A stretch of 64,000 bases of DNA from Thalassobellus sediminis. Its GTDB lineage: Bacteria > Bacteroidota > Bacteroidia > Flavobacteriales > Flavobacteriaceae. The stretch is from assembly GCF_044386045.1 (NCBI RefSeq), contig NZ_JBISCD010000036.1:62001-126000 (forward strand). Reading direction: 5' to 3'. The notes beneath the pieces were generated by a model, which saw nothing but the letters and a program-made list of their open reading frames with translations, was not told where the DNA came from and ran no database searches. The position numbers and the translations under genes were made by a program. Of the stretch, positions 24,382 to 33,212 are shown in pieces (position 1 is the first letter of the stretch; each line of letters opens with the position of its first letter).

Positions 24382-25278
24382 TTATTTCCTAGGATGAAAC
24401 TTCTCAACCACTTTGGTTAAATGACTTTTATCTAGATGCACATATATTTCAGTAGTGGTTATACTTTCATGACCAAGCATGAGTTGTATAGAGCGTAAAT
24501 CGGCATCGTTTTGCAATAAATGTGTTGCAAACGAATGTCTAAATGTGTGTGGAGAAATACTTTTTTTTAGTCCAACTTTTTCTGCTAGTTGTTTAATAAT
24601 AGTAAAAATCATGGCTCTTGTTAATTGTTTACCTCGGCGGTTTAAAAATAAAGTATCTTCAAAACCAGTTTGAATATTTATGTGGTTACGAATATTGGTT
24701 CTGTAAATATTTATAAACTTTTGAGTAATGCCCACAATAGGTACAAAGCGTTGTTTGTCTCCTTTGCCGGTAACTTTAATAAAACCTTCATCAAAAAATA
24801 AATCAGATAATTTTAAATTAATCAATTCGCTAACACGTAAACCACAACCATATAAGGTTTCTAACATCGCACGATTGCGTTCGCCTTCTGGTTTACTTAA
24901 ATCGATAGCATTAATTAGGCTGTCAATTTCTTCTTCTGATAAGGTGTCAGGAAGTTTTCTGCCTATTTTGGGCGATTCAATTAATTCTAAAGGATTTGAA
25001 GGTCGATAATCTTCGAAAACTAGATAGCTAAAAAAGCTGCGTAATCCGGAAATTAAACGAGATTGAGAACGTGCATTTACATTTTTTGCGACATCATAAA
25101 TAAATTGCTGAATAATTTCTGGTGTAATTGAAATTGGAGATATACTCATGTTGTTCGTTTCTAAATAAGAAATCAACTTTTGTACATCTAGGGTGTAATT
25201 ATCAATAGAGTTTTTAGATAGTCCGCGTTCTATCTTTAAATATAATTGATAATCTTTAAGAGCTTGCTGCCATTTCAT
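24382..25278 (-). CDS. xerD: Tyrosine recombinase XerD-like
   Basis: Site-specific recombinase that resolves chromosome dimers at dif together with XerC. 298 residues, the usual length. N-terminal SAM-like core-binding domain (about 1-85, IERGLSKNSIDNYTLDVQKL) and catalytic domain with LYGCGLRVSELINLKLSDL (Arg), the beta-hairpin lysine in VTGKGDKQRFVPI, SPHTFRHSFATHLL (His, Arg) and LGHESITTTEIYVHLDKSHL with the His and nucleophilic Tyr. All five or six active-site residues are there. It stands alone among housekeeping genes, not beside mobile DNA, which supports XerD over an integrase. Confidence 0.9.
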   Translation of the reverse strand: MKWQQALKDYQLYLKIERGLSKNSIDNYTLDVQKLISYLETNNMSISPISITPEIIQQFIYDVAKNVNARSQSRLISGLRSFFSYLVFEDYRPSNPLELIESPKIGRKLPDTLSEEEIDSLINAIDLSKPEGERNRAMLETLYGCGLRVSELINLKLSDLFFDEGFIKVTGKGDKQRFVPIVGITQKFINIYRTNIRNHINIQTGFEDTLFLNRRGKQLTRAMIFTIIKQLAEKVGLKKSISPHTFRHSFATHLLQNDADLRSIQLMLGHESITTTEIYVHLDKSHLTKVVEKFHPRK

Positions 25279-25297
25279 GATTGGTAAAAATAAGCAT

Positions 25298-25326
25298 AAA
25301 AAAAACTACCCTAAGGTAGTTTTTTT
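25298..25326. terminator. Intrinsic terminator
   Basis: ACTACC and GGTAGT arms around a CTAA loop with A and T runs on either side (stem within 25303-25320). Placed between the TM2 gene and xerD on the minus strand; ends the TM2-gene transcript. Confidence 0.75.
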
Positions 25327-25347
25327 AGAATATTTATGTTCAATAAA

Positions 25348-25692
25348 TTAATCCCATTTATCTGTTAACATATTGATTAAATCAATAATGGCCCAGATAC
25401 CTAATCCACCTATTGTAATTATAAATAAGATATTGGCCCAAACAGGTTTGTTGTAATACCATCTATGAGCAGCAAAAGGCCAACCTAAAAAGAACCATAA
25501 AGCAACACCTACCCATTTATCTTTTGCCTTAACCGTAGTTACAGGAGTTAAGACTTCTAGAGTTTCGTTTTCACTAACAGATACTTCAGTGTTAGTAGTT
25601 GTTGTAATAGATCTTTTTACAGGAAAAGATGCATAACTAGTAGAATACGTTAAAAAGACTACTAGAAAAGAAAGTAATAATTTAATTTTCAT
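25348..25692 (-). CDS. TM2 domain protein with signal peptide
   Basis: Membrane protein of 114 residues. After a signal-like N-terminus (MKIKLLLSFLVVFLTYSTSY) and a spacer of about 35 residues, the TM2 domain fills the C-terminal half: DKWVGVALWFFLGWPFAAHR, then a second helix ending GGLGIWAIIDLINMLTDKWD, including the D-(L/I)-I-x2-(L/M) end typical of the family. TM2 proteins are common in bacteria but poorly understood. Followed by a terminator; a plus-strand gene starts about 50 bases upstream of it, facing away. Confidence 0.85.
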   Translation of the reverse strand: MKIKLLLSFLVVFLTYSTSYASFPVKRSITTTTNTEVSVSENETLEVLTPVTTVKAKDKWVGVALWFFLGWPFAAHRWYYNKPVWANILFIITIGGLGIWAIIDLINMLTDKWD

Positions 25693-25742
25693 GTTTAAAT
25701 GGTTTATGTTTGTTGGACTAATTTATACAAAATAACTTAATA

Positions 25743-26621
25743 ATGTCAAGATATTACTTACTTTTTTTGTTTTCTTTTTCTTTCTTTAATTATTGTTTGT
25801 CTCAAGAAAAATATGAGTTTGTTGGAGGTGTTAAGTTAAATGACTCAACAGTAGTATCATATAAAATTTTTTTTAAAGAACAAGCAGATAGAGTTAGTGG
25901 TTATTCTGTTACAGATTTACGAGGAGAGCATGAAACTAAGTCTAATATTATTGGTGAATATGATGTTAAAAAGAAAGAGTTAAGTTTTAGAGAAACAGGT
26001 ATTGTTTATACCAAATCTCCAATTTCTCAAGATGATTTTTGTTTTTTAAACGTAACTGTGAAAAACTTTGTTTTTGGTAAAACTAAAAATGTTAAAACCA
26101 ATTTTATCGGACTATTTTCAGATAATACAAAATGTATTAATGGTGAAATCATGTTGAATGCTATAGAAAAAGTAGAAAAACGTCTAGAAAAGGTTGTTAA
26201 AAAGATTAGTAATTCAAAAAAAATACCTGATAGTATTAAGCAAAAGGTAAATTTGATAAAAATGATGGATTCTTTAAATATGAATATTTTAAGAAAAAAT
26301 CAGACTTTAAGTGTTTTTTCAAAAGCTAATAAAATTAATTTAATTATTTATGATGGTGGTAAAGAAGATGGAGATAAAATTACGATTTCTGCTAACGGTA
26401 AGGTATTAGTAAATGAATATGAAGCAGATATTAACAAAAAAACAATTTCTATTGATTTAATTGATGAAAAAACATCCGTTGTGATTAAGGCGAATAATGA
26501 AGGTTCAATAGCTCCTAATACCATAGTTGTAGAAATAGATGACAATAATAATTATATAAAAGCTTTATCAAATTTAAAAAAAGGAGAATCTACACAAATT
26601 GATATTTTAAAAAGCAGATAA
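25743..26621 (+). CDS. Secreted protein of unknown function
   Basis: 292-residue exported protein with signal peptide MSRYYLLFLFSFSFFNYCLS. The N-terminal half (about 24-135) is beta-rich; the middle (about 140-185) is a helical, lysine-rich segment (NAIEKVEKRLEKVVKKISNS), and the rest (about 195-285) is again beta-rich (INLIIYDGGKEDGDKITISA, VVIKANNEGSIAPNTIVVEI), resembling a small C-terminal beta-sandwich domain. No catalytic motif is recognised. It is 23 bases upstream of aroQ, so the two may be cotranscribed even though their functions look unrelated. Confidence 0.7.
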   Translation: MSRYYLLFLFSFSFFNYCLSQEKYEFVGGVKLNDSTVVSYKIFFKEQADRVSGYSVTDLRGEHETKSNIIGEYDVKKKELSFRETGIVYTKSPISQDDFCFLNVTVKNFVFGKTKNVKTNFIGLFSDNTKCINGEIMLNAIEKVEKRLEKVVKKISNSKKIPDSIKQKVNLIKMMDSLNMNILRKNQTLSVFSKANKINLIIYDGGKEDGDKITISANGKVLVNEYEADINKKTISIDLIDEKTSVVIKANNEGSIAPNTIVVEIDDNNNYIKALSNLKKGESTQIDILKSR

Positions 26622-26644
26622 AGTATTTTTAATATATTTACCTT

Positions 26645-27061
26645 ATGAAAAAATTAATAATCATTAACGGTCCAAATCTTAATCTTTTAGGTAAAAGAGA
26701 GCCAAATATTTACGGAAGTTTATCTTTTACTGAGTTTTTAGAGGAAGTAGTTGGTAAGTATCCAAATGCAGATATAGATTATTTTCAATCTAATATAGAA
26801 GGAGAACTTATTAATAAGCTACATGAAGTAGGTTTTAGTTATGATGGTGTTATTTTAAATGCTGCGGCTTATACACATACATCAGTAGGAATAGGAGATG
26901 CTGTAAAAGCAATTGAAACGCCTGTTGTAGAAGTACATATTTCTAATACCTATAATAGAGAAGAGTTTAGGCATCAGTCATTTATATCTCCTAATGCTAG
27001 AGGCGTTATATTAGGTTTTGGCTTACAGAGTTATGAGTTAGCTATTCAGAGTTTTTTTTAA
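26645..27061 (+). CDS. aroQ: Type II 3-dehydroquinate dehydratase
   Basis: Shikimate-pathway enzyme that dehydrates 3-dehydroquinate to 3-dehydroshikimate. 138 residues, normal for type II. Family motifs: NGPNLNLLGKREPNIYG at the N-terminus (catalytic Arg and the mobile-loop Tyr), YFQSNIEGELINKLHE, ILNAAAYTHTSVGIGDAV and VEVHISNTYNREEFRHQS with the catalytic His. Forms a dodecamer in the cytoplasm in known cases. Followed by a strong terminator. Confidence 0.96.
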   Translation: MKKLIIINGPNLNLLGKREPNIYGSLSFTEFLEEVVGKYPNADIDYFQSNIEGELINKLHEVGFSYDGVILNAAAYTHTSVGIGDAVKAIETPVVEVHISNTYNREEFRHQSFISPNARGVILGFGLQSYELAIQSFF

Positions 27062-27076
27062 ACAATCCTAAATATT

Positions 27077-27127
27077 AAAACTATAAAAAATGCGATTCAA
27101 AATTTGAATCGCATTTTTTATAGTTTT
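27077..27127. terminator. Bidirectional intrinsic terminator between aroQ and lpd
   Basis: A perfect palindrome of 25 bp per arm around one central base, 27077-27101 and 27103-27127, reading AAAACTATAAAAAATGCGAT on the left edge. It separates the convergent aroQ and lpd genes. After it, 27128-27170 holds a short CTCCTTTGGGGAG hairpin, probably an unrelated intergenic repeat. Confidence 0.9.
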
Positions 27128-27170
27128 AATATCCAACCGCGTCTCCTTTGGGGAGTCAAGGTGGATCTTA

Positions 27171-28547
27171 TTATAAATGTATCACTTCATCATAAGCATC
27201 AGCAACAGCTTCCATAACCGCTTCACTCATTGTTGGGTGTGGATGCACTGTTTTTAATACTTCATGACCTGTAGTTTCAAGTTTTCTACCTAAAACAGCT
27301 TCAGCAATCATATCGGTTACACCAGCGCCAATCATATGGCAACCTAACCATTCGCCGTATTTAGCATCAAAAATAACTTTTACAAAACCATCTTTATTTC
27401 CGCCTGCACTCGCTTTACCAGAAGCAGAGAAAGGAAATTTACCAACTTTAATATCAATACCTTTATCTTTAGCTTGCTTTTCAGTTAAACCAACAGAAGC
27501 AATTTCTGGAGAGCAATATGTGCAACCAGGAATGTTTCCGTAATCTAAAGCTTCAACATGTTGTCCTGCAAGTTTTTCAACACAAAGTATTCCTTCCGCG
27601 GAAGCAACGTGTGCTAATGCTTGACCAGGAGTAACATCTCCAATAGCAAAGTATCCAGGAATGTTTGTTTGGTAAAAATCGTTAACTAAAATTTTATCTC
27701 TATCAACAACAATTCCAACATCTTCTAAACCAATATTTTCAATGTTTGTTTTAATACCAACAGCAGAAAGTATAATGTCAGCTTCTAAAACTTCTTCACC
27801 TTTACTTGTTTTTACAGTTGCTTTAACGCCTTTACCAGAAGTATCAACCGATGTTACTTCGGCAGAAGTCATTATTTTTATACCACTCTTTTTAAAAGAA
27901 CGCTCTAATTGTTTAGAAACATCTACGTCTTCAACAGGTACAACATTTGGTAAATATTCAACAATAGTAACTTCAGTTCCCATTGAATTGTAGAAATATG
28001 CAAACTCAACACCAATAGCTCCAGAACCAACCACAATCATTTTCTTTGGTTGTTTTGGTAAAGTCATCGCTTCTCTATAGCCAATTACTTTTTTACCATC
28101 TTGAGGTAAATTTGGTAATTCGCGAGAACGTGCTCCAGTAGCAATTATAATGTTGTTTGCACTATATTCTGTGCCATCAACGTCAATTTTTTTGCCTGGT
28201 TTTAGTTTTCCATAACCAGAAATAACGTCAATTTTGTTTTTCTTCATTAAAAATTCAATACCCTTGCTCATGCCATCGGCAACACCACGGCTACGTTTTA
28301 CAACGGCGTCAAAATCTTTATCAAAATCTTTAACAGATAAACCATAATCACCTGCATGTTTTAGATATTCAAAAACTTGAGCAGACTTTAATAAGGCTTT
28401 TGTAGGGATGCAACCCCAATTTAAGCAAACCCCACCAAGGCTTTCTTTTTCAACAATAGCAGTTTTAAAACCTAATTGTGATGCTCTAATAGCTGTAACA
28501 TATCCACCAGGACCACTTCCAAGAACAATTATATCGTATTTACTCAT
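27171..28547 (-). CDS. lpdA: Dihydrolipoyl dehydrogenase
   Basis: FAD flavoprotein that reoxidises lipoamide, the E3 part of pyruvate and 2-oxoglutarate dehydrogenase complexes. 458 residues. Seen: FAD-binding VLGSGPGGYVTAIRASQLG, the redox disulfide GGVCLNWGCIPTKALL (C-x4-C), NAD-binding VVGSGAIGVEFAYFYNSMG, FAIGDVTPGQALAHVA and the C-terminal catalytic HPHPTMSEAVMEA with the His-Glu pair. No E1 or E2 genes are adjacent. Convergent with aroQ, divergent from the NADH dehydrogenase gene. Confidence 0.96.
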   Translation of the reverse strand: MSKYDIIVLGSGPGGYVTAIRASQLGFKTAIVEKESLGGVCLNWGCIPTKALLKSAQVFEYLKHAGDYGLSVKDFDKDFDAVVKRSRGVADGMSKGIEFLMKKNKIDVISGYGKLKPGKKIDVDGTEYSANNIIIATGARSRELPNLPQDGKKVIGYREAMTLPKQPKKMIVVGSGAIGVEFAYFYNSMGTEVTIVEYLPNVVPVEDVDVSKQLERSFKKSGIKIMTSAEVTSVDTSGKGVKATVKTSKGEEVLEADIILSAVGIKTNIENIGLEDVGIVVDRDKILVNDFYQTNIPGYFAIGDVTPGQALAHVASAEGILCVEKLAGQHVEALDYGNIPGCTYCSPEIASVGLTEKQAKDKGIDIKVGKFPFSASGKASAGGNKDGFVKVIFDAKYGEWLGCHMIGAGVTDMIAEAVLGRKLETTGHEVLKTVHPHPTMSEAVMEAVADAYDEVIHL

Positions 28548-28652
28548 GTGTAATTTTTTAGGCTACGAATTTACGAAATCGATTTTGAATAATAAATTTT
28601 AGAAACCTATAAATTTATATCTTTTATTACCTTTGTTTTGCAATTTCATTAT

Positions 28653-29936
28653 ATGAATATATCAAGAACAAGTTTTCCTAGAATCGTTATTATTGGTGGT
28701 GGTTTCGCAGGAGTAGCTTTAGCTAAAAAATTATCGAAGCAAGAAGTTCAAGTTGTTTTGTTAGATAAAAATAATTACCACACATTTCAACCGCTTCTTT
28801 ATCAGGTTTCTACAGGTGGTTTAGAGCCAGATTCTATTGCTTATCCTATTAGAAAAATTCTTAAAGATTTTCCTAATTTTCATTTTCGCTTAGCAGAAGT
28901 AAATGAAATTGATATAGAAAATAAGGTTGTTAATACCGATATTGGCGATTTAAAATTCGATTATTTGGTTGTTGCTTCCGGTTCTAAAACAAATTATTTT
29001 GGTAATTCTGAAATAGAAAAGCACAGTATGGCCATGAAATCCATACCACAGTCGCTCAATTTACGGAGTTTAATTCTTGAAAACTTTGAAGATGCCTTAT
29101 TAACATCCGATTTAAACGAGCGTAATGCTTTAATGAATTTTGTAATAGTAGGAGGTGGGCCAACAGGTGTTGAACTTGCCGGTGCATTGGCCGAAATAAA
29201 AAAAGGTATTTTACCAAAAGATTATCCCGATTTAGATACCCGTTTAGCTCAAATACATATTGTACAATCAGGCGATTGTATTTTAAAAGGAATGAGTACT
29301 AATGCTTCAGCAAAAGCAGAAGATTTTTTAGAAAAACTTGGCGTTCATATTTGGAAAAACGTACGTGTTACTAATTATGATGGAAAAACGGTTACCACAA
29401 ATACCGATTTAACTTTTGAAACAGCTACATTGGTTTGGGCTGCAGGTGTAAAAGGCGCTACCATAAAAGGACTAGATTCAGAAGAATTTATAACACGAGG
29501 TAATAGACTTATAGTAAACGAATTTAATCAGGTTAAAGGTTATAATCACATTTTTGCAATTGGAGATATAGCTTCTATGGTTAGTGATGAATTTCCTAAC
29601 GGATTCCCCATGATGGCGCAACCTGCCATACAACAAGGCGATCAATTAGGCGATAATATTTTAAAATTAATAGAGCAGAAACCTATGGAGCCTTTTACAT
29701 ATAAAGATAAAGGGGCTATGGCAACCATTGGTAGAAACAAAGCGGTTGTAGATTTAAAAAAGTTTAAATTTCAAGGCGTATTTGCTTGGTATGTTTGGAT
29801 GTTTGTGCATCTCTTTTTCTTAATAGGTTTTAGAAATCGCATGGTAGTTTTTATAAACTGGGTGTATAATTATATTCGTTTCGATAGAGAGGCGCGATTA
29901 ATTATTAGACCATTTAAGAAGAATCTTAAATTATAA
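28653..29936 (+). CDS. Type II NADH:quinone oxidoreductase (NDH-2-like)
   Basis: Single-subunit FAD enzyme that passes electrons from NADH to menaquinone at the inner membrane without pumping protons. Start chosen at 28653 (MNISRTSFPRIVIIGGGFAG); an ATG at 28638 adds five residues. The FAD-binding GGGFAG, NYHTFQPLLYQVSTGGLEPD, the NADH-binding VIVGGGPTGVELAGALAE, and HIFAIGDIA followed by MMAQPAIQQG fit NDH-2. The C-terminal segment FAWYVWMFVHLFFLIGFRNR is the membrane-binding end. TACCTTTG (28628-28635) upstream matches the -7 element. Confidence 0.9.
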   Translation: MNISRTSFPRIVIIGGGFAGVALAKKLSKQEVQVVLLDKNNYHTFQPLLYQVSTGGLEPDSIAYPIRKILKDFPNFHFRLAEVNEIDIENKVVNTDIGDLKFDYLVVASGSKTNYFGNSEIEKHSMAMKSIPQSLNLRSLILENFEDALLTSDLNERNALMNFVIVGGGPTGVELAGALAEIKKGILPKDYPDLDTRLAQIHIVQSGDCILKGMSTNASAKAEDFLEKLGVHIWKNVRVTNYDGKTVTTNTDLTFETATLVWAAGVKGATIKGLDSEEFITRGNRLIVNEFNQVKGYNHIFAIGDIASMVSDEFPNGFPMMAQPAIQQGDQLGDNILKLIEQKPMEPFTYKDKGAMATIGRNKAVVDLKKFKFQGVFAWYVWMFVHLFFLIGFRNRMVVFINWVYNYIRFDREARLIIRPFKKNLKL

Positions 29937-30042
29937 TATGAATCATGTCTATTTATTAGTCAAACAAATAAAGTAATAACCAGTTGATTATCAATTATTT
30001 TAATTAAATTTATAAGATTAACTAATCAAAATTTAATTAAAA

Positions 30043-30963
30043 ATGAAAAAACATGTCATTATTGTCATGATGCTTTTTGTTGGTGTCATGTATTCTCAAA
30101 AGAAAAAAAACGGAACAGTTTACATTGAGCATCCAGCAATTGATGTTGTTGAAGCTATGCAGCAAGCAGATGTAGAAGGAAACGTTGAAAAAGTAGCTTC
30201 TTTTTTATCTGATGATTTTAAATCTGTTAGTGGTACAACTAGAAATAAGAATGCAAAGGGAAATGATAAAGAGTCTTTTTTAAAGTGGACAAAAAATAAA
30301 AAAGAGTGGTTGTCTTATGTAAGTTTAGTTAGGCATGGAGAAGCTTTTCCTGATGCTATTGTGTATAAAGATGGTAAAATTTGGGTTCAGACTTGGAATT
30401 ACCTAAAAGGTGTGCATAATGATACTGGAGTAAAAATTGAAATGCCAACACATAGTTTGTACCGTTTAAATAAAGATAATAAAATTGATCTTGAAATTTA
30501 TTATAACTATCCTGTTGGAAAAGAAATTAGAGAAAGTTTCTCTCCTAGAACCAATGGAATACTATATAATCAACATGACTACATTAATAAGGTTAGACGA
30601 ATGATGGCAGCTTTTGAAAATATGGATTTAGAAAAAGCGTATAGTTATTTTGATGAAGAAGCAAGATTTAATTCATTAGAAATGCCTTGGGGAGAATCAG
30701 AAACATTGGAAGAGGTGAAAGCAAGACATAAAAAATTTTATGATAATTTTGAAATTGAAAGTATAGATGTTATAGGTTATCCAGATTTACTTCATTATGA
30801 AATTGGAGATGGTATGACTGTTCAGTCATGGTGGAACTTTAGATTAGTAAGAAAATCAGATAAGAAAAAAATTCAAATGCCAGCGATGTATTCGCATGAT
30901 TTTAATAAAGAAGGTGTTATTGAAAGTTCAATGGGGTATTTTAGTTCTAAGGTTTTAGATTAA
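30043..30963 (+). CDS. Secreted protein with two SnoaL/NTF2-like domains
   Basis: 306 residues with a signal peptide (MKKHVIIVMMLFVGVMYSQ). Two similar halves are seen: about 30-150 (VVEAMQQADVEGNVEKVASF then LSDDFKSVSG, ending in HSLYRLNKDNKIDLEIYYN) and about 180-300 (MMAAFENMDLEKAYSYFDEE, ending in MYSHDFNKEGVIESSMGYF). Each has the helix, then D-D-F/D-E-E-A, then W-x-W beta-sheet order of NTF2-like cones. No catalytic residues can be assigned. It stands alone, ended by a terminator shared with the convergent DUF1572 gene. Confidence 0.75.
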   Translation: MKKHVIIVMMLFVGVMYSQKKKNGTVYIEHPAIDVVEAMQQADVEGNVEKVASFLSDDFKSVSGTTRNKNAKGNDKESFLKWTKNKKEWLSYVSLVRHGEAFPDAIVYKDGKIWVQTWNYLKGVHNDTGVKIEMPTHSLYRLNKDNKIDLEIYYNYPVGKEIRESFSPRTNGILYNQHDYINKVRRMMAAFENMDLEKAYSYFDEEARFNSLEMPWGESETLEEVKARHKKFYDNFEIESIDVIGYPDLLHYEIGDGMTVQSWWNFRLVRKSDKKKIQMPAMYSHDFNKEGVIESSMGYFSSKVLD

Positions 30964-30983
30964 TAAAGTTAAATTAGTGAAAT

Positions 30984-31019
30984 AAAAAAAGCGCCTTTAT
31001 TTAAAGGTGCTTTTTTTTT
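30984..31019. terminator. Bidirectional terminator overlapping the end of the DUF1572 gene
   Basis: AAAGCGCCTTTA and TAAAGGTGCTTT arms (30988-31013) flanked by A and T runs. The right arm also encodes the last residues (KKKHL) and stop of the convergent gene. Confidence 0.8.
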
Positions 31020-31567
31020 AAATCATCAGTAAAATGACGTCTTTCTTTATCTTTACTAAATTTCTCAGCATTATATTTTGAAGAACCTCCTTTTGGTATT
31101 GATAATGATTGCCATTCTTTACCTTTTAAAAGCTTTCCTAAAAATACCATTTGTCCAATATGATATGGGTAATGAGTCAATTGTCTGTTAATGGCTTCAG
31201 TAACTGTATGTCCTTCATTTCTAATATAAACAATACGTTCTAAATCGGTAGTTTCTAAAGGTGTAATAGCTTTAAATAAACAAGCCCAAGCACTTTCCCA
31301 AGACGCAATAATTTCTTCTAAGCTATTATAACTGCTTATAAATTCAGCATCACGGTTTCTCCATGTTTTTTCGCCGTCTTCATCTAAAAAGTTAGTCCAT
31401 CTGCTAAGCATATTACCAACAATATGCTTAACGATTATTGATATACTGTTTGAGTCTTCATCACTTTGCCATTCCATTTGTTCAAACGAAAGTTGAGCAA
31501 AAGTTTTGTCGCCTAAGCTTTTATAATATTCAAATTGCTTAATAATACTTTCTAAATAGCTTTCCAT
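31001..31567 (-). CDS. DUF1572/DinB-superfamily protein
   Basis: Four-helix-bundle protein of 188 residues. It has the three-histidine DinB pattern: ISIIVKHIVGNMLSRWTNFL (around 43-62) and HYPYHIGQMVFLGKLL (around 131-146). DUF1572 proteins resemble bacillithiol-transferase or metal hydrolase folds. The last codons overlap the terminator hairpin of the convergent NTF2-like gene. The msrB gene, also minus strand, ends 16 bases upstream of this start; the two are probably cotranscribed, which may hint at a thiol or redox role (inference). Confidence 0.85.
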   Translation of the reverse strand: MESYLESIIKQFEYYKSLGDKTFAQLSFEQMEWQSDEDSNSISIIVKHIVGNMLSRWTNFLDEDGEKTWRNRDAEFISSYNSLEEIIASWESAWACLFKAITPLETTDLERIVYIRNEGHTVTEAINRQLTHYPYHIGQMVFLGKLLKGKEWQSLSIPKGGSSKYNAEKFSKDKERRHFTDDLKKKHL

Positions 31568-31583
31568 TCAACAAATATAATTT

Positions 31584-32066
31584 TTATTTTTCAGGAATAA
31601 ATTTTAGTGAAACACCATTTATACAATGGCGCTTTCCAGTCGTTATTCTTGGGCCATCATTAAAAACATGTCCTAAATGGCCGCCACAAGTAGCACAGTG
31701 TTCTTCAGTTCTTGTATAGCCTAATTTGTTGTCGGTAGAAAAAGCAACGTTACCTTTAATTTCTCTATCAAAACTAGGCCAACCACTACCAGAATCAAAT
31801 TTGTGCTCGCTTTTAAATAATGGTGTTTCACAAGCTTTACAAACATAAACACCTGCTTTGTAGTTTTTGTTAAATGGACTCGAAAAAGCTCGTTCTGTAC
31901 CCGCTTTTCTTAGTACATGATATTCCATGTCTGATAATTGTGCTTTCCATTCGCTATCCGTTTTAGTGATTTTATATGTCTTGGTTTTTGTTTTGTTAGG
32001 TTTTTGAGCAGAACTATTACAGCTTAAAACAAAAAAGGATACTATTAAAATTATTAATTTTTTCAT
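31584..32066 (-). CDS. msrB: Peptide-methionine (R)-S-oxide reductase, lipoprotein form
   Basis: Repairs R-methionine sulfoxide in proteins. 160 residues with an export signal (MKKLIILIVSFFVLSCNSSA; lipobox C16), so it acts on the envelope side. The SelR domain has two zinc CxxC pairs, CKAC and CATC (in EEHCATCGGHLGHVFNDGPR), the SGSGWPSF motif and the catalytic cysteine in KRHCINGVSLKF. No MsrA is fused or adjacent. Probably in one operon with the DUF1572 gene. Confidence 0.94.
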   Translation of the reverse strand: MKKLIILIVSFFVLSCNSSAQKPNKTKTKTYKITKTDSEWKAQLSDMEYHVLRKAGTERAFSSPFNKNYKAGVYVCKACETPLFKSEHKFDSGSGWPSFDREIKGNVAFSTDNKLGYTRTEEHCATCGGHLGHVFNDGPRITTGKRHCINGVSLKFIPEK

Positions 32067-32224
32067 TTATATAGGTTTTTATGTTTTGTCGAGAATGTAT
32101 ACGAAACTTAACGTTTTAATCGAAAATAATTTCTGGTGTTAAGTGACCAATAAAAAAAATCGGTGTCTAAAAAATATTTAAAAGACAATTATTGTATTTT
32201 TATAACTTAAATAAACCATTAACC

Positions 32225-33040
32225 ATGAAAATTAAAAGCATATTTATCCTCCTTGGAACTGTAGCATTATTTTTTGCTTGTGCCGAAAATCCATTTACAG
32301 GAAAAAAAACAATGGCCCTTGTGCCTAATTCTCAGTTGTTTCCAACAGCATTTGCACAGTATGACCAGTTTTTAACTGACAATAAAGTTGTTACTGGCAC
32401 ATCAGAATCTGCTATGGTTACTAGAGTAGGACAAAAAATAGCTGTAGCTGCAGAGCGTTGGTTAAACGCTAATGGTCATCAGGGCTATTTAAAAGATTAT
32501 AAGTGGGAGTATAATTTAGTCGATGATAAAACAGTAAATGCTTGGTGTATGCCAGGAGGTAAGATTGTTGTATATACAGGGATTTTACCAATAGCAAAAA
32601 CGGAAGCTGGTTTAGCTGCAATAATGGGGCATGAGGTGTCTCATGCACTTGCAAACCACGGACAACAACGTATGAGTGCAGGTATGGTGCAGCAAGGATT
32701 AGCAGTAGCAGGAAATATTGCTATTAAAGATGAACATTCTAGAGGTTTATTTAATCAATATTATGGTGTAGGTTCTAACGTTTTAGGAATGTTGCCATTT
32801 AGTAGAAGTCATGAAACCGAAGCCGATAAAATTGGCTTGTATTTAATGGCTATTGCTGGTTATACCCCAGAAGAAGCTGCCGAACTATGGAAACGTATGA
32901 GTGCTAACAGTGGAGGGCAAGCGCCACCAGAAATGTTAAGTACGCATCCATCAAACGAATCAAGAATTGCTAACCTTACAGCTTTAGCTCCAAAAGCAAG
33001 AGCTGAAGCTGCTAAATTTGGTGTTACATCTTTTAAGTAA
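32225..33040 (+). CDS. M48-family metallopeptidase lipoprotein
   Basis: Envelope zinc protease (LoiP/BepA-like group) of 271 residues from the ATG at 32225; the ATG at 32192 adds 11 residues ahead of a clear lipoprotein signal (MKIKSIFILLGTVALFFACA), so it is not used. Zinc motif HEVSHALANHGQQR (around 138-150) and the third ligand glutamate in SHETEADKIGLYLMA fit M48. Likely removes misfolded outer-membrane proteins. No TPR domain follows, unlike BepA. Confidence 0.92.
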   Translation: MKIKSIFILLGTVALFFACAENPFTGKKTMALVPNSQLFPTAFAQYDQFLTDNKVVTGTSESAMVTRVGQKIAVAAERWLNANGHQGYLKDYKWEYNLVDDKTVNAWCMPGGKIVVYTGILPIAKTEAGLAAIMGHEVSHALANHGQQRMSAGMVQQGLAVAGNIAIKDEHSRGLFNQYYGVGSNVLGMLPFSRSHETEADKIGLYLMAIAGYTPEEAAELWKRMSANSGGQAPPEMLSTHPSNESRIANLTALAPKARAEAAKFGVTSFK

Positions 33041-33081
33041 TAATATATTATCACTTAAATAAAAATATTTGTTTACTTTAG

Positions 33082-33109
33082 AAGCTGCTCATAAAAGGGC
33101 AGCTTTTTT
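33082..33109 (+). terminator. Intrinsic terminator after M48 gene
   Basis: AAGCTGC (33082-33088) pairs with GCAGCTT (33099-33105), followed by TTTTT. Confidence 0.8.
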
Positions 33110-33143
33110 GTTGAAAAAAGAAATCACCATTTCTTATTTTAAT

Positions 33144-33172
33144 AATTCCAATGTAGTTTGGAATCTCATAAA
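33144..33172. repeat. Degenerate copy of the GGAATCTCAT palindromic repeat
   Basis: ATTCCAA (33145-33151) pairs with TTGGAAT (33158-33164), then CTCATAAA. The core differs from the CCTGCG copies but ends alike (GGAATCTCAT). Confidence 0.5.
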
Positions 33173-33212
33173 TTATGTGAAAAAGCTTATTAACTATGGC
33201 TAAACATATTAT

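Noticed and set aside
24382..25278. Phage or island integrase
   Set aside because: XerD-like length and motifs, housekeeping neighbours, no attachment site or mobile cargo next to it.
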